A stretch of DNA of 64,000 nt, from the NCBI GenBank assembly GCA_016722705.1, contig JADKGN010000004.1, forward strand, positions 1,240,001 to 1,304,000, written 5' to 3'. This document shows positions 55,835 to 64,000 of this stretch, one piece after another (the first letter of the stretch is position 1; the number at the start of each line of letters is the position of its first letter). Under the pieces are notes generated by a model. The model was given only the letters and a program-made list of their open reading frames with translations, searched no databases and was not told the DNA's origin. Origin of the DNA: Candidatus Dechloromonas phosphoritropha. GTDB taxonomy: Bacteria > Pseudomonadota > Gammaproteobacteria > Burkholderiales > Rhodocyclaceae. The translations under genes and the position numbers were made by a program.

Positions 55835-56494
55835 TCATTCAGCGTCCGGCTGCATGGCCGGAGCGGCGTTGCAAAAAGCCGGCAGCGACTCGCAGGCGGC
55901 GGTGATACGGCGGATGGTCGGCATTGCGTCGAACGGACAGTCGAAGCGACGCGCATTGAAGACCTGCGGCACCAGGCAACAGTCGGCCAGCGTCGGTACT
56001 TCGCCGTGGCAGAAGGCGCCGGTGGCCGGGTGGCCGGCAAGCAACTGCTCGACGGCGAGCAGGCCCGCGCTTACCCAGTGGCGATACCAGGCCTCCTTCT
56101 GCTCCTGGGTCGCCGCGAAATGCTTGCCAAGGTATTGCAGGACGCGCAGGTTGTTGACGGGATGGATATCGCAGGCGACGGTCTGCGCCAGCGCCCTGAC
56201 CCGCGCCCTGACCCGCGCCCTGCCCGCGGCCGACTCCGGCAGCAGCGGCGGCAGCGGATGGATTTCGTCGAGATATTCGATGATCGCCAGCGACTGGGTG
56301 AAGGTGCCGGAATCGGTTTCCAAGGTCGGCACCGTACCCAGCGGGCTGAGCGCCCGATAGGCAGCGTGGTTTTGCTGGCCGCCATCGCGCACCAAATGCA
56401 CCGGTAGCGCCTCATACGCCAGGCCCTTCAGGTTGAGCGCGATGCGCACCCGATAGGCGGCAGAACTGCGGAAATAGGTGTAGAGCCTGAGCAT
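55835..56494 (-). CDS. maiA: maleylacetoacetate isomerase (zeta-class GST)
   Basis: The 219-residue protein has the zeta GST start LRLYTYFRSSAAYRVRIALN with the active-site SSxxxR, then LSPLGTVPTLETDSGTFTQS and a helical C-domain. It isomerises maleylacetoacetate to fumarylacetoacetate with glutathione. A near-perfect 12-bp repeat encodes RARVRARVRAL near residue 95, an unusual expansion in a surface helix. It lies between the hydrolase pseudogene and the acetoacetyl-CoA synthetase gene. Confidence 0.92.
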   Translation of the reverse strand: MLRLYTYFRSSAAYRVRIALNLKGLAYEALPVHLVRDGGQQNHAAYRALSPLGTVPTLETDSGTFTQSLAIIEYLDEIHPLPPLLPESAAGRARVRARVRALAQTVACDIHPVNNLRVLQYLGKHFAATQEQKEAWYRHWVSAGLLAVEQLLAGHPATGAFCHGEVPTLADCCLVPQVFNARRFDCPFDAMPTIRRITAACESLPAFCNAAPAMQPDAE

Positions 56495-56568
56495 GGTGAC
56501 TCCGTATTCTCAACCCGCATTGTGGCGCATCGGCGCCGGTTGCGACAACCCGCCGGCTGGGCGGGACC

Positions 56569-57585
56569 TCACCCCGGATACCGCTCGACCCGCTGGTCGA
56601 TGGCGCCGAAGATACTGGCGCCGTTGCGGTCGAACATCTCGATCCGCACCGCGTCGCCGAACTTCAGGAAGGTGGTCCGCGGCTTGCCGGTCTCGATGAT
56701 TTCGTACATTCGTAGCTCGGCCAGACAGCAGTAACCGACACCACCATTGGCGATGGTCGATCCGTGCAGGCCGCCCTGTTTGTTCGATACCGTGCCGGAA
56801 CCGATGATCGAGCCGGCTCCCACCTCCCGGGTTTTCGCCAGATGTGCGACGAGTTGCGGGAAATTGAAGACCATGTCGGAGCCGGCATCGGGATTGCCGA
56901 ATAACGCACCGTTCAGATGCACCGTCAGCGGGCGGTGGACGCGGCCGTCGCGCCAATCGTCCCCCAGTTCGTCGGGCGTCACCGCCACCGGGCTGAAGGC
57001 CGAGGCCGGCTTGGACTGGAGGAAGCCGAAGCCCTTCGCCAGTTCGCCGGGAATCAGGTTGCGCAGCGACACGTCATTGACCAGCAGCAGCAGGCGGATG
57101 GCCTAGCCGGCCGCGGCCGACGTCGCGCCCATGTTTACATCGCCGGTGATGACGGCGACCTCGGCTTCCAGGTCGATGCCCCACTCTTCCGCCAGTGCGT
57201 AAACCGGATCGCACGGCCCGACGAAGGAGTCGGAGCCGCCCTGGTACATCAGCGGATCGCTCCAGAACTCGAGCGGCAGCTCGGCACCACGAGCGCGGCG
57301 CACCAACTCGACGTGGTTCACGTAGGCCGAGCCGTCGGCCCACTGGTAGGCGCGCGGCAGCGGCGAATGGCAGGCAACCGGGTCGAAGGCAACGGAGTCG
57401 CTGAAGGCGCCGCCGTTGAGCGCCGCGTAGACCTTGCGCAACTTTGGCGCGACCGCCTCCCAGTCGTCGAGCGCCGCCTGCAGCGTGCAGGCGATGTGCG
57501 GCACGACACGACAATGGGTCAGGCTACGGTTGACGACGACCAATGTGCCATCGCGGCCGTCGCACTTCAGGGTGGCGAGTTTCAT
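56569..57585 (-). pseudogene. fumarylacetoacetase-like hydrolase with in-frame TAG
   Basis: A single frame of 339 codons encodes an FAH-family protein, but codon 161 is TAG (57105-57103), in ITGDVNMGATSAAAG-stop-AIRLLLLVNDVSLRN. The N-terminal part has KLATLKCDGRDGTLVVVN and SDPLMYQGGSDSFVGP. The C-terminal part keeps NLIPGELAKGFGFLQSKPAS, VGAGSIIGSGTVSNKQG and CCLAELRMYEIIETG with metal ligands. Everything else is intact, so the lesion is recent. It would split fumarylacetoacetate into fumarate and acetoacetate. Confidence 0.9.
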
Positions 57586-57588
57586 CTC

Positions 57589-58104
57589 CTACTCCGCGGC
57601 GTAGCTGCCGTCATGCATCCAGCGCGCGTGCTGCGGCGCCTTCTTCGTCAGCGCCCACTCGTCGAGCATCCGCGCCATCTTCGGGGTGCCGGTGTTCACC
57701 GCCAGTTCGAGGCGGTGACCACTCGGGTCGAAGAAGTAGATCGACTTGAAGATGGTGTGATCGGTCGGCCCGACCACCTCGATGCCGTCGGCTTCCAGTT
57801 TGGCCTTGGCTTCGAGAAGGGCTTCGATCGATTCGACTTCGAAGGCGATGTGCTGGGTCCACGCCGGCGTGTTCGGGTCGCGGCCCATCGGCGGCTTGGT
57901 CGGCAACTCGAAGAAGGCGAGGATGTTGCCATTGCCGGCATCGAGGAAGATGTGCATGTACGGGTCCAGCTCCCGGGTCGACGGCACCTCGTTCTCGGCA
58001 ATCGCCAGAACGAAGCCCATGTTCAGGTACTTCCCGTACCACTCGACGGTTTCCCTGGCGTTCTTGCAGCGGTAGGCGACGTGGTGAATTCTCTGGATCT
58101 TCAT
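57589..58104 (-). CDS. VOC-superfamily protein, possible ring-cleavage dioxygenase
   Basis: The 171-residue protein is one vicinal-oxygen-chelate unit. Likely metal ligands are His in RIHHVAYRC (7-8), His in TQHIAFEVES (about 84) and Glu in GHRLELAVNT (about 132), the two-His-one-Glu pattern of glyoxalases and extradiol dioxygenases. It sits between a ring hydroxylase and fumarylacetoacetate-pathway enzymes in an operon without another dioxygenase, so it may open the ring. This is inferred from context. Confidence 0.8.
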   Translation of the reverse strand: MKIQRIHHVAYRCKNARETVEWYGKYLNMGFVLAIAENEVPSTRELDPYMHIFLDAGNGNILAFFELPTKPPMGRDPNTPAWTQHIAFEVESIEALLEAKAKLEADGIEVVGPTDHTIFKSIYFFDPSGHRLELAVNTGTPKMARMLDEWALTKKAPQHARWMHDGSYAAE

Positions 58105-58117
58105 CGGGGTCTTCTCC

Positions 58118-58342
58118 TCAGACGCCTTCGCGGGCGATCTTCATCGCTTCGCGCAGCACGTTGATGTCGCCAATATGGTTGGAAAGCAGGAGCACCAGCC
58201 TGGCGTTGAGCAACGCGCTCTGCACGTCGCTGAGATCACAATGGGTTTCGATCAGCGCTTCGTAGAAGTCGTCGCCCGGCGAGAAGGCGCGGGAGTAACT
58301 TTTTCCAGGTTCGTTGAAATTGGGGGTCAGGATCAGTGACAT
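58118..58342 (-). CDS. DUF2783 small protein
   Basis: The 74-residue acidic protein begins MSLILTPNFNEPGKSYSRAF and continues FYEALIETHCDLSDVQSALL and NARLVLLLSNHIGDINVLRE, the DUF2783 pattern. GGAG precedes the ATG at 58342, 10 bp after the monooxygenase stop. Members are found with FAD-dependent aromatic monooxygenases, so it is probably an accessory or regulatory subunit, though no activity is known. Confidence 0.8.
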   Translation of the reverse strand: MSLILTPNFNEPGKSYSRAFSPGDDFYEALIETHCDLSDVQSALLNARLVLLLSNHIGDINVLREAMKIAREGV

Positions 58343-58352
58343 GGCCGGCTCC

Positions 58353-59990
58353 TCAATGGTTGTTGCCGGTGGCACGGGCCAGCGCGGCCTTGACACGGCC
58401 AGCGTCGAAGGCGCGCCAGCGGGCGGCGACGTGCTGGTCGGGACGGATCAGGTAGACGGTGCCCGGTGCGCTGTCGTAGCGTTCGACAAGTCGCCCCTTG
58501 TAATCCGTGAAGACGCGCAGCTCTGCCGGCACCTTGGCTGGCTTCCCAGAAACGAGCACGATCTCGAGCGGGATCGATCCGTGGGCCAACGATCTGAATT
58601 TCCGGGTCAAATCGGCGTCGACCGCAGCAGGGTCTGCAACATGGACCAGCACCGTGAACCGGTTGCCGACGCGGTCGAGCAGCCAGAAGTCAGTGCCTTC
58701 TTCCCGCATCGGCACATCGTCCAGCGGCGCGCCGGGCGTCATGTCGCCGGCGAAGGTGTCATCGTCCGGCGTGTTGAGGTGCGACTTGGTCAGGAAGGAT
58801 GGCACCGAAAGGCGGCCCGAATTGACCAGCGCGCGGGCGAAGGCATGGTCACGGGCCAGCGTCAGCACTGCGTTGCGGAAGTTCAGCGAGTTCCGGGATT
58901 TCGGCGTAATGAAGTCGGTCGACCGCGTCGAGTTCATGATGTTCTCGTCGGCGGCGAAGACACGCTCCTCGGAATAGCTGTCGAGCAGGCTGTCCGGCGC
59001 CTTGCCGTCAAGGACCAGCTTGAGCTTCCAGCACAGGTTGTCGCTGTCCTGGATTCCCGAGTTGGCGCCGCGCGCGCCGACGAAAAGGACCAGGCCGTGG
59101 CGGAACTGCTGCATGCGGCGGCACTGGAAGGTGTAGACGCTTACCCATTCAAGATCGAATTCGCGGCCGCCACCGAGCATGGCCCTGATCCGGGGAATGA
59201 CCTTTTCCGGCTTCTTCTCCTCCTCAGGGTCCGCCTGCCAGCCGAGCTGGAAATCGATGCGGTAGACGTTGTCGGCCTGGCGGTGCAGGAGCACCGACTG
59301 CCCCGGATGGAAGGGCGGATCGAACCAGAACCAGCGCTCGGCGGGAAATTCGGCCTTCATCACCACGTCGGCGATCAGGAAACGGTCGGGAAAGACCCTG
59401 CCTTCGCTGTCCAGGTTCATCATGCGCCGGATCGCGCTGCGCGCGCCGTCGGCGACGATCAGCCAGTCGGCAGTGAGCGTGTAGGTGCCATCCGGCGTTT
59501 CGATCTCGAGTGTCGCTCCGTTTTCCGCCAGCGAAACCGAAACCACCTTGTTCCCGAAGCGCAGATCGAGATCGGGCAATTCGCGGGCGCGCCGGACCAG
59601 GAATTCCTCGAGGTAGTATTGCTGCAGGTTGATCATTCCCGGACGCTTGTGGTCGGACTGCGGCAGCAGGTTGAAGTTGTAGACATCATCCTCGCGAAAG
59701 AAGGTACGGCCGACGTTCCAGCTCACGCCCTTGTCCACGCAGGCATCGCCGACGCCGAGGCGGTCGAGTATCTCGAGCGCGCGCTTGGCATAGCAAACGC
59801 CGCGCGAGCCAACCGAAACGGTATCGTCATCGTCGAGGACGACGACCGGCACGCCCGACTGCGCCAGATCGATCGCCGCCGCCAGGCCGACCGGTCCGGC
59901 GCCGACCACTAACACCGGATAGCCCCCCGATTCAGCGCTCCTGATTTCGGGCGGAGTGACGTACTCGTACTTAGTCACTAACCAGTTCAA
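58353..59990 (-). CDS. FAD-dependent aromatic monooxygenase (MhpA-like), lacking the GD motif
   Basis: The 545-residue group A flavin monooxygenase has the N-terminal GxGxxG fold VLVVGAGPVGLAAAIDLAQS and the DG-type motif ADWLIVADGARSAIRRMM. The second FAD motif, normally GDxxHxxxPFGARG before ANSGIQD, is shortened to LFVGARGANSGIQDSDNL, about ten residues fewer, which removes the GD pair and adjacent His/Pro. The frame is otherwise complete, with a thioredoxin-like C-domain. It would hydroxylate an aromatic acid using NAD(P)H. The missing motif probably abolishes FAD binding. Confidence 0.85.
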   Translation of the reverse strand: MNWLVTKYEYVTPPEIRSAESGGYPVLVVGAGPVGLAAAIDLAQSGVPVVVLDDDDTVSVGSRGVCYAKRALEILDRLGVGDACVDKGVSWNVGRTFFREDDVYNFNLLPQSDHKRPGMINLQQYYLEEFLVRRARELPDLDLRFGNKVVSVSLAENGATLEIETPDGTYTLTADWLIVADGARSAIRRMMNLDSEGRVFPDRFLIADVVMKAEFPAERWFWFDPPFHPGQSVLLHRQADNVYRIDFQLGWQADPEEEKKPEKVIPRIRAMLGGGREFDLEWVSVYTFQCRRMQQFRHGLVLFVGARGANSGIQDSDNLCWKLKLVLDGKAPDSLLDSYSEERVFAADENIMNSTRSTDFITPKSRNSLNFRNAVLTLARDHAFARALVNSGRLSVPSFLTKSHLNTPDDDTFAGDMTPGAPLDDVPMREEGTDFWLLDRVGNRFTVLVHVADPAAVDADLTRKFRSLAHGSIPLEIVLVSGKPAKVPAELRVFTDYKGRLVERYDSAPGTVYLIRPDQHVAARWRAFDAGRVKAALARATGNNH

Positions 59991-60013
59991 TCATCACAAA
60001 TCATGAGAAGAAT

Positions 60014-61528
60014 TCAGGATGCGCAAGCCATGGTTGGCACTATGTTGAAGCGGGTCAATGAGCAGGCCGCAGCGACGACTGAACGTCCCAATCGAGTGAG
60101 GTAGTAGCGATAGGTATGAGTGACTTTCTTGATCAAGCCGAGCGTACGCAGTCGGGCAAGTTGGCGCGACATGGCGGACGGAGTGAGCTTCAGATAGCTG
60201 AGAAGATCGGCACGACGCCAACCGTGAATGTTGAACTCGCCGCGTTGCATGGTTTGCAGCAAGGCTTTCTCGGCAGGATCAAAGAAGTTCACCCCTTTGA
60301 CACCGGGAGCCGCCCCCAACCGTGGCATGCTCAATCGCTCCAAGTCACGCTCGCCGGCACTGGGGTCATCGAGGCTGGAGAGGAACGCCAGGTAACGTTG
60401 GTTGCAGCCGAGCAGGATGTCGCGCAGGTCGATCAGGCTATAGATTGTCTTCTTCAGGGGCGCCAATTCTCGGGTGGCGTGCCTGTCCTTGTGTTCCACC
60501 TTGCGGTGGTGTTTGAAGAAACTCACGTCATTGACGGTCGTTTCGACCCGCAGTACGCGGGAGAATTTGTCATACACCTTGACGCCAGCGGCGCCCATGG
60601 TGTGCTTGATGCAGCGCCCCTCGATACGGGTGGACAACCGGGAACCGATCTCCTGGGCCAGTTGTGGCGTGACCTTCTTGCCCAGAAAGCTGGAGACGCG
60701 TTCTGCGTTGGCGGCCAAGACCGCTTGGCGCGAAATGGCGTCATACAGTGGAACCAATATCTGCTCACTGCGAAACATCAGGTCGGTGGAGTATTCGACT
60801 TGGCGCAAGCTCCAGTGATACGAGGATCCAAAGACGTCAAGCACTGGGCACAACCACTGCGCATAGCGATCCAGTCGCGGGTGAAGTACGTCGGGACTGA
60901 ACGCATCCGCCAGCGCCTGCGCCTGCGCGATGTCGGCGACACGCAGGAAGGCGTTGTCCTGCTGGAGGAAGTCGATCCTTTCTCGCGTCAGAGTTCTTGC
61001 CAGAGCGCTGTGACCATTACAGTAGAACTGCAACCCGAACGGTGCCCACGTCGGCACACGCAGGTAGCACAACCCCAGTTCCTCGTCGATGAAATAGAAG
61101 TAGTAGTGCAGGCACTTGCCTTGATCGGGGCGCAGGTAAGTCTTGCCACTGCCTTTGTCATGCCACGGTTTGTAGCTCGGACAGGCTTCCATGGCCGAGA
61201 GCACATGCACCAAACCCGGTGCGTCGCCGCGACCGGCGAGCACTCGCGCGACCAACTCTTCCTTGCGAATATGGCTTTTGCTGACGTGCTCGATTTCAAT
61301 ACCCGCCGCCAGACACACCTCCTGCGCACGCTCACGAATGCGATCTCGCAGCGGCTCGGCAAATCGCGGGTAGTCGAATACCCGAATTCCGTGCGTGTAC
61401 AAATAACTCGTCATTCCTGCCGCGTAGCACGCACCAGGCAGCGTGCCGGTGATAATGATCCGGTCAAAGCACGAAAGCACGCCATGCATGTTCGTCGCGT
61501 ATCGTTCCGCCAGAGCCATCGCCAACAT
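60014..61528 (-). CDS. 504-aa protein of unknown function with C-terminal winged helix
   Basis: GAGGAGG five nt upstream fixes the start at 61528; a weaker ATG lies at 61546. The N-terminal part has FDRIIITGTLPGACYAAGMT, then KCLHYYFYFIDEELGLCYLR and YCNGHSALARTLTRERIDFL. The C-terminal about 70 residues form a MarR/ArsR-like winged helix (LKLTPSAMSRQLARLRTLGL, then RYYLTRLGRSV). No DDE, HUH or recombinase motif was recognised. It sits next to two IS4-family elements and just upstream of the aromatic operon, so it may be part of an undescribed mobile element. Function is not assigned. Confidence 0.75.
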   Translation of the reverse strand: MLAMALAERYATNMHGVLSCFDRIIITGTLPGACYAAGMTSYLYTHGIRVFDYPRFAEPLRDRIRERAQEVCLAAGIEIEHVSKSHIRKEELVARVLAGRGDAPGLVHVLSAMEACPSYKPWHDKGSGKTYLRPDQGKCLHYYFYFIDEELGLCYLRVPTWAPFGLQFYCNGHSALARTLTRERIDFLQQDNAFLRVADIAQAQALADAFSPDVLHPRLDRYAQWLCPVLDVFGSSYHWSLRQVEYSTDLMFRSEQILVPLYDAISRQAVLAANAERVSSFLGKKVTPQLAQEIGSRLSTRIEGRCIKHTMGAAGVKVYDKFSRVLRVETTVNDVSFFKHHRKVEHKDRHATRELAPLKKTIYSLIDLRDILLGCNQRYLAFLSSLDDPSAGERDLERLSMPRLGAAPGVKGVNFFDPAEKALLQTMQRGEFNIHGWRRADLLSYLKLTPSAMSRQLARLRTLGLIKKVTHTYRYYLTRLGRSVVAAACSLTRFNIVPTMACAS

Positions 61529-61606
61529 GATCGCCTCCTCGGTCATTCGTCAGGCTTCTATCGTAATACCTGTTTGGTTCCGGCTCGTCCGGCTTAGGGT
61601 ATTGGT

Positions 61607-62998
61607 CAATCCTCGTGACTTAGCATCTTGTCATGGAGCGGTTTTGTATGCATGAGACTTGTGTGGCTTGGGTCGAATAGGTCGCGGTCGGTTTCGGTTG
61701 GGGATGAATTTTTGAAGGTTCAGGACAATCTCGGAGAACAGTGCGGCGACGATGCGCGAGGTCAAGCGAAGGCGGCCGGTGAGCACTTGGGGCAGCAGAC
61801 GGCGCAGATGCGAGAAAGCCAAGGTGCGATTGATACGCCACGGCGAATCTGGGGCGATGAGGTGCTCCGTGGCCAGATAGACCGCCAGCGCATTGAGGTT
61901 GTCGCAGAGCATCTTGGCGCCGACGTCCTGACAGGCCGCGAGCCAGGTCAAGCCAGACGTATGCTCAAGCGACAGGCGATGCTTGAGGCGCTTGAAGGCC
62001 TCTTCGATGCGCCAGCGCCGATGATAGAGATCTGCGAATGCAGGCGCCGGATACTGCGCACTGTCGAGCAAGGACGTCATGAGCACGCGCACCTTACCGG
62101 CGGGTGTCACTTGGCGGATCAGGCGCACGGTCGAGGCCTGGCGGGGACACTCATAATCGACGGCATCCCGGCAATTCGGCGGTGGCAGGGTCACCACGGT
62201 GTCGTCCTGGCCGGAGCGCATGAACTGCGTGATGGCGGCAAAGGTCGACGACGAATCGCAGCGCATGCAAAAGGGAATCTCCCGATGCAGCAAGGCGGCC
62301 ACCAGCCACGCGCCCGGGTAACCGCGGTCGAGCAGCAGCATGTCGTGGCGGTCAATCCGGTCCAGGCGCTCGAACAGCATCTGCCGCTCACCAACCAGGG
62401 GGCTGTGCAGGATCAGCGAATCGAACAACTCGATGCCCGGACGAAACAAGCCGAACAGCGTCGCCTCGCGCACACACCGCTTGCCCTCCGCGTTGAGCAA
62501 GGTCAAGCGAACCTTGGAGGCATCGGCGGCCAGAACCCGCAATCCCTGCCAGAGCGGCTGACCGGGAAGGGCTTCATCGACCAGCCGCAGCAACTCTGTG
62601 TTGAGCGGATCGAAGACATTCGCATAGAGGCGGCTACGCGCCTTCGAGAACGCACTGGCGGTCACCACCCGAGACAAGCGGGTTCGCCGCGCCAGCAGCG
62701 TGAAGAACGCATCGAGTTCGCCCTGCACGGCCCCACGCACACCGCTGAGCAGGAAAGCGATCAGATCGGTGAAGGGCAATCCACGGCTGCGCGTGAAATT
62801 CCGGGAATCACGGCGAGCCGCTTCGCGAAAGGCTGTGCTCTGAATGAAGTCCGCAAGCCTGAAAAGCACATTGACATATTTAGGACGGCATATTTAACCT
62901 ATAAATATCAATCCGTTACGAGACCCAATTCTACCCCGATATGGCCGGCTTATCGCGGCGGCTGTAAAATATGCAAACGCGCTAAGTCAAGAGGATTG
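61607..62998 (-). mobile_element. IS4-family insertion sequence (copy A)
   Basis: CAATCCTCGTGACTTAGC (61607-61624) and the complement of CAATCCTCTTGACTTAGC (62981-62998) form 18-bp inverted repeats with one mismatch around an intact transposase gene. No target duplication is visible in the flanks, which suggests that a rearrangement followed insertion. Confidence 0.82.
61631..62869 (-). CDS. IS4-family transposase (copy A)
   Basis: The 412-residue protein begins with GTG 62869 and shows the DDE triad: VLAADASKVRLTLL (Asp), MLLLDRGYPGAWL (Asp) and YHRRWRIEEAFKRLK (the Y-2-R-3-E-6-K signature of IS4). The frame is complete. The element at the window end encodes a close homologue, roughly two thirds identical over the region visible. 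Confidence 0.92.
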   Translation of the reverse strand: MLFRLADFIQSTAFREAARRDSRNFTRSRGLPFTDLIAFLLSGVRGAVQGELDAFFTLLARRTRLSRVVTASAFSKARSRLYANVFDPLNTELLRLVDEALPGQPLWQGLRVLAADASKVRLTLLNAEGKRCVREATLFGLFRPGIELFDSLILHSPLVGERQMLFERLDRIDRHDMLLLDRGYPGAWLVAALLHREIPFCMRCDSSSTFAAITQFMRSGQDDTVVTLPPPNCRDAVDYECPRQASTVRLIRQVTPAGKVRVLMTSLLDSAQYPAPAFADLYHRRWRIEEAFKRLKHRLSLEHTSGLTWLAACQDVGAKMLCDNLNALAVYLATEHLIAPDSPWRINRTLAFSHLRRLLPQVLTGRLRLTSRIVAALFSEIVLNLQKFIPNRNRPRPIRPKPHKSHAYKTAP

Positions 62999-63118
62999 CC
63001 CTGCACGCCCGCTCAACTTCTCCAGTTTGTCGATGGCGACCTGCTGGGCGACTTTGACTTGCCGGACGATTTTCGGGCGGCAGTCGAGCAACCCGCACCG
63101 GAGGCTGCGGAGCCGACC
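62999..63118. other. spacer between two IS4-family elements
   Basis: These 120 bases separate the right repeat of copy A from the left repeat of copy B. On the plus strand they are open and read AQLLQFVDGDLLGDFDLPDD then FRAAVEQPAPEAAEPTQSS and stop, possibly the C-terminus of a disrupted host gene. This cannot be confirmed. Confidence 0.3.
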
Positions 63119-64000
63119 CAATCCTCTTGACTTAGCGGTCTGTCATCTAATTTTGGCAACTTTGCCATCTGGCCGCGCCAAGATATAATCGAGCATGTAA
63201 CCAATTGATATAAATAGGCGTTATATGACGGCCTAAATATGCCAATATCGTTTCACGGCTAACGGACTACATTCATGGCGCCAATTTCCTTGCCGCCGCC
63301 CGCCGCGAGCCTCGGTTTTTCACCCGAAACCGTGAATTGCCATTCACGAATCTGATCGCTTTCCTGCTCACCGGCATTCGCGGCGCAGTTCAGGCGGAGC
63401 TTGATTCCTGCTTTGCCCTGCTTGCCGGAAGAACCCGCCTTTGTCGGGCGATCACGGCCAGTGCCTTCTCAAAGGCGCGCAGCCATCTGGTCGCCAATCT
63501 CTTTGAGCCGCTCAATACAGAATTGCTGCGCCTGGTCGATGAGGTCGTTCCGCAGCAGCCGGACTGGCAAGGCTTGCGGGTCTTGGCGGCGGATGCATCG
63601 AAGGTACGTCTGACCTTGCTTGACCTGGAAGGGCGCCGCCATATTCGAGAAGCGGCCATCTTCGGTTTGTTTCGGCCAGGGATCGAATTGTTCGACTCGC
63701 TGATTTTGCACAGTTCGCTGGTCGGCGAACGTCAGATGTTGTTTGAGCGGCTTGACCGACTCGGTGCTCAGGACATGCTGGTGCTTGATCGCGGGTATCC
63801 GGGTGCCTGGTTGGTCGCGGCGCTGTTGCATCGAGGTATCCCCTTTTGCATACGCTGTGATTCGTCCGCTTCCTTTTCTGCCATCACCCAGTTCATGCGA
63901 TCCGGAGAAGATGAGGCGCAGGTGACATTGCCGCCACCGCATCGTCAGGATGCCATTGATTACGAGTGTCCGCGTCTGCCTTCTATGGTTCGCCTGATTC
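63119..64000 (+). mobile_element. IS4-family insertion sequence (copy B, runs off window)
   Basis: The left repeat CAATCCTCTTGACTTAGC (63119-63136) matches the ends of copy A. A homologous transposase frame follows on the plus strand to the window edge. The two copies are arranged with their transposase genes diverging from the 120-bp spacer. Confidence 0.8.
63247..64000 (+). CDS. IS4-family transposase (copy B, partial, no standard start codon)
   Basis: The frame is open from 63247 to the window end and aligns with copy A throughout (SRLTDYIHGANFLAAARREP, VLAADASKVRLTLLDLEGRR, MLVLDRGYPGAWLVAALLHR). At the position of the GTG start of copy A this copy has ATC, and an in-frame TGA lies 15 bp upstream, so no ATG, GTG or TTG is available before the conserved region. 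Translation would need an ATC start, or the copy is inactive. The C-terminal part with the glutamate is outside the window. Confidence 0.8.
   Translation, partial: MVSRLTDYIHGANFLAAARREPRFFTRNRELPFTNLIAFLLTGIRGAVQAELDSCFALLAGRTRLCRAITASAFSKARSHLVANLFEPLNTELLRLVDEVVPQQPDWQGLRVLAADASKVRLTLLDLEGRRHIREAAIFGLFRPGIELFDSLILHSSLVGERQMLFERLDRLGAQDMLVLDRGYPGAWLVAALLHRGIPFCIRCDSSASFSAITQFMRSGEDEAQVTLPPPHRQDAIDYECPRLPSMVRLI

Noticed and set aside
60116..61597. 493-codon plus-strand frame opposite the unknown 504-aa protein
   Set aside because: The minus-strand frame has the strong ribosome site and a recognisable winged helix; the plus frame has neither and looks like a shadow.
61628..63130. 500-codon plus-strand frame across IS4-family copy A
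   Set aside because: It is antisense to a transposase with a complete DDE and YREK signature and crosses the element boundary.

Overview
The window looks like chromosomal DNA of a high-GC betaproteobacterium. The protein repertoire (glnA with ntrBC, hslVU, dapF-DUF484-xerC, lpxL pair next to metK, flavocytochrome c, type III pantothenate kinase) points to the Rhodocyclales, for example a Candidatus Accumulibacter or Dechloromonas relative. This placement is inferred from gene content and protein style; no marker gene was compared. The mix of housekeeping operons with many insertion sequences and fresh pseudogenes suggests a genome under active IS expansion and gene decay.

Layout. 1-3.3 kb: end of an IS1182-type transposase, an ArsB/NhaD/SLC13-like permease, an amino-acid binding protein and an ISAs1 remnant. 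3.4-12 kb: a tandem-HD (p)ppGpp-hydrolase-like protein, gluQ, an ABC exporter, a four-gene leftward operon (rhodanese, nadA, EEP nuclease, cardiolipin synthase) and a broken cation-efflux gene. 12-24 kb: the nitrogen-control locus, with glnA under a clear sigma-54 promoter, a DUF4124 protein, then an inverted RND efflux pair broken by an IS4-family insertion and a TAG codon, an ISAs1 element, and finally ntrB-ntrC. 24-31 kb: birA-coaX, a DUF350/SPFH/DUF4178/small-membrane-peptide operon, gabD and an NlpC/P60 lipoprotein. 31-38 kb: accessory region with a duplicated, half-truncated tRNA-Arg, hslR, an IS630 element, fragments of an XRE regulator, an HD protein, a tyrosine recombinase, an IS3 element, an RND pump and soxY, plus an intact alcohol dehydrogenase.

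38-53.8 kb is mostly intact core: fccAB sulfide dehydrogenase, AEC permease, hslVU with a STAS protein, mgtE (preceded by PhoP-box-like repeats), rlmI, a 50-aa basic protein, and the overlapping operon lpxL-lpxL-GNAT-dapF-DUF484-xerC divergent from metK. The metK leader can fold into a hairpin that hides its Shine-Dalgarno sequence. 53.8-60 kb: a leftward aromatic-degradation operon (FAD monooxygenase, DUF2783, VOC protein, fumarylacetoacetase, maleylacetoacetate isomerase, acetoacetyl-CoA synthetase) that carries a TAG in the hydrolase gene and a deletion of the conserved GD motif in the monooxygenase. 60-64 kb: an unrecognised 504-aa protein with a C-terminal winged helix, then two related IS4-family elements, the second running off the window.

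How the genes fit together. NtrB/NtrC would activate the glnA sigma-54 promoter under nitrogen limitation. The aromatic operon would convert a ring-cleavage product through maleyl- and fumaryl-acetoacetate to fumarate and acetoacetate, and acetoacetyl-CoA synthetase would activate the acetoacetate. FccAB would oxidise sulfide, while the neighbouring soxY fragment suggests loss of thiosulfate oxidation here.
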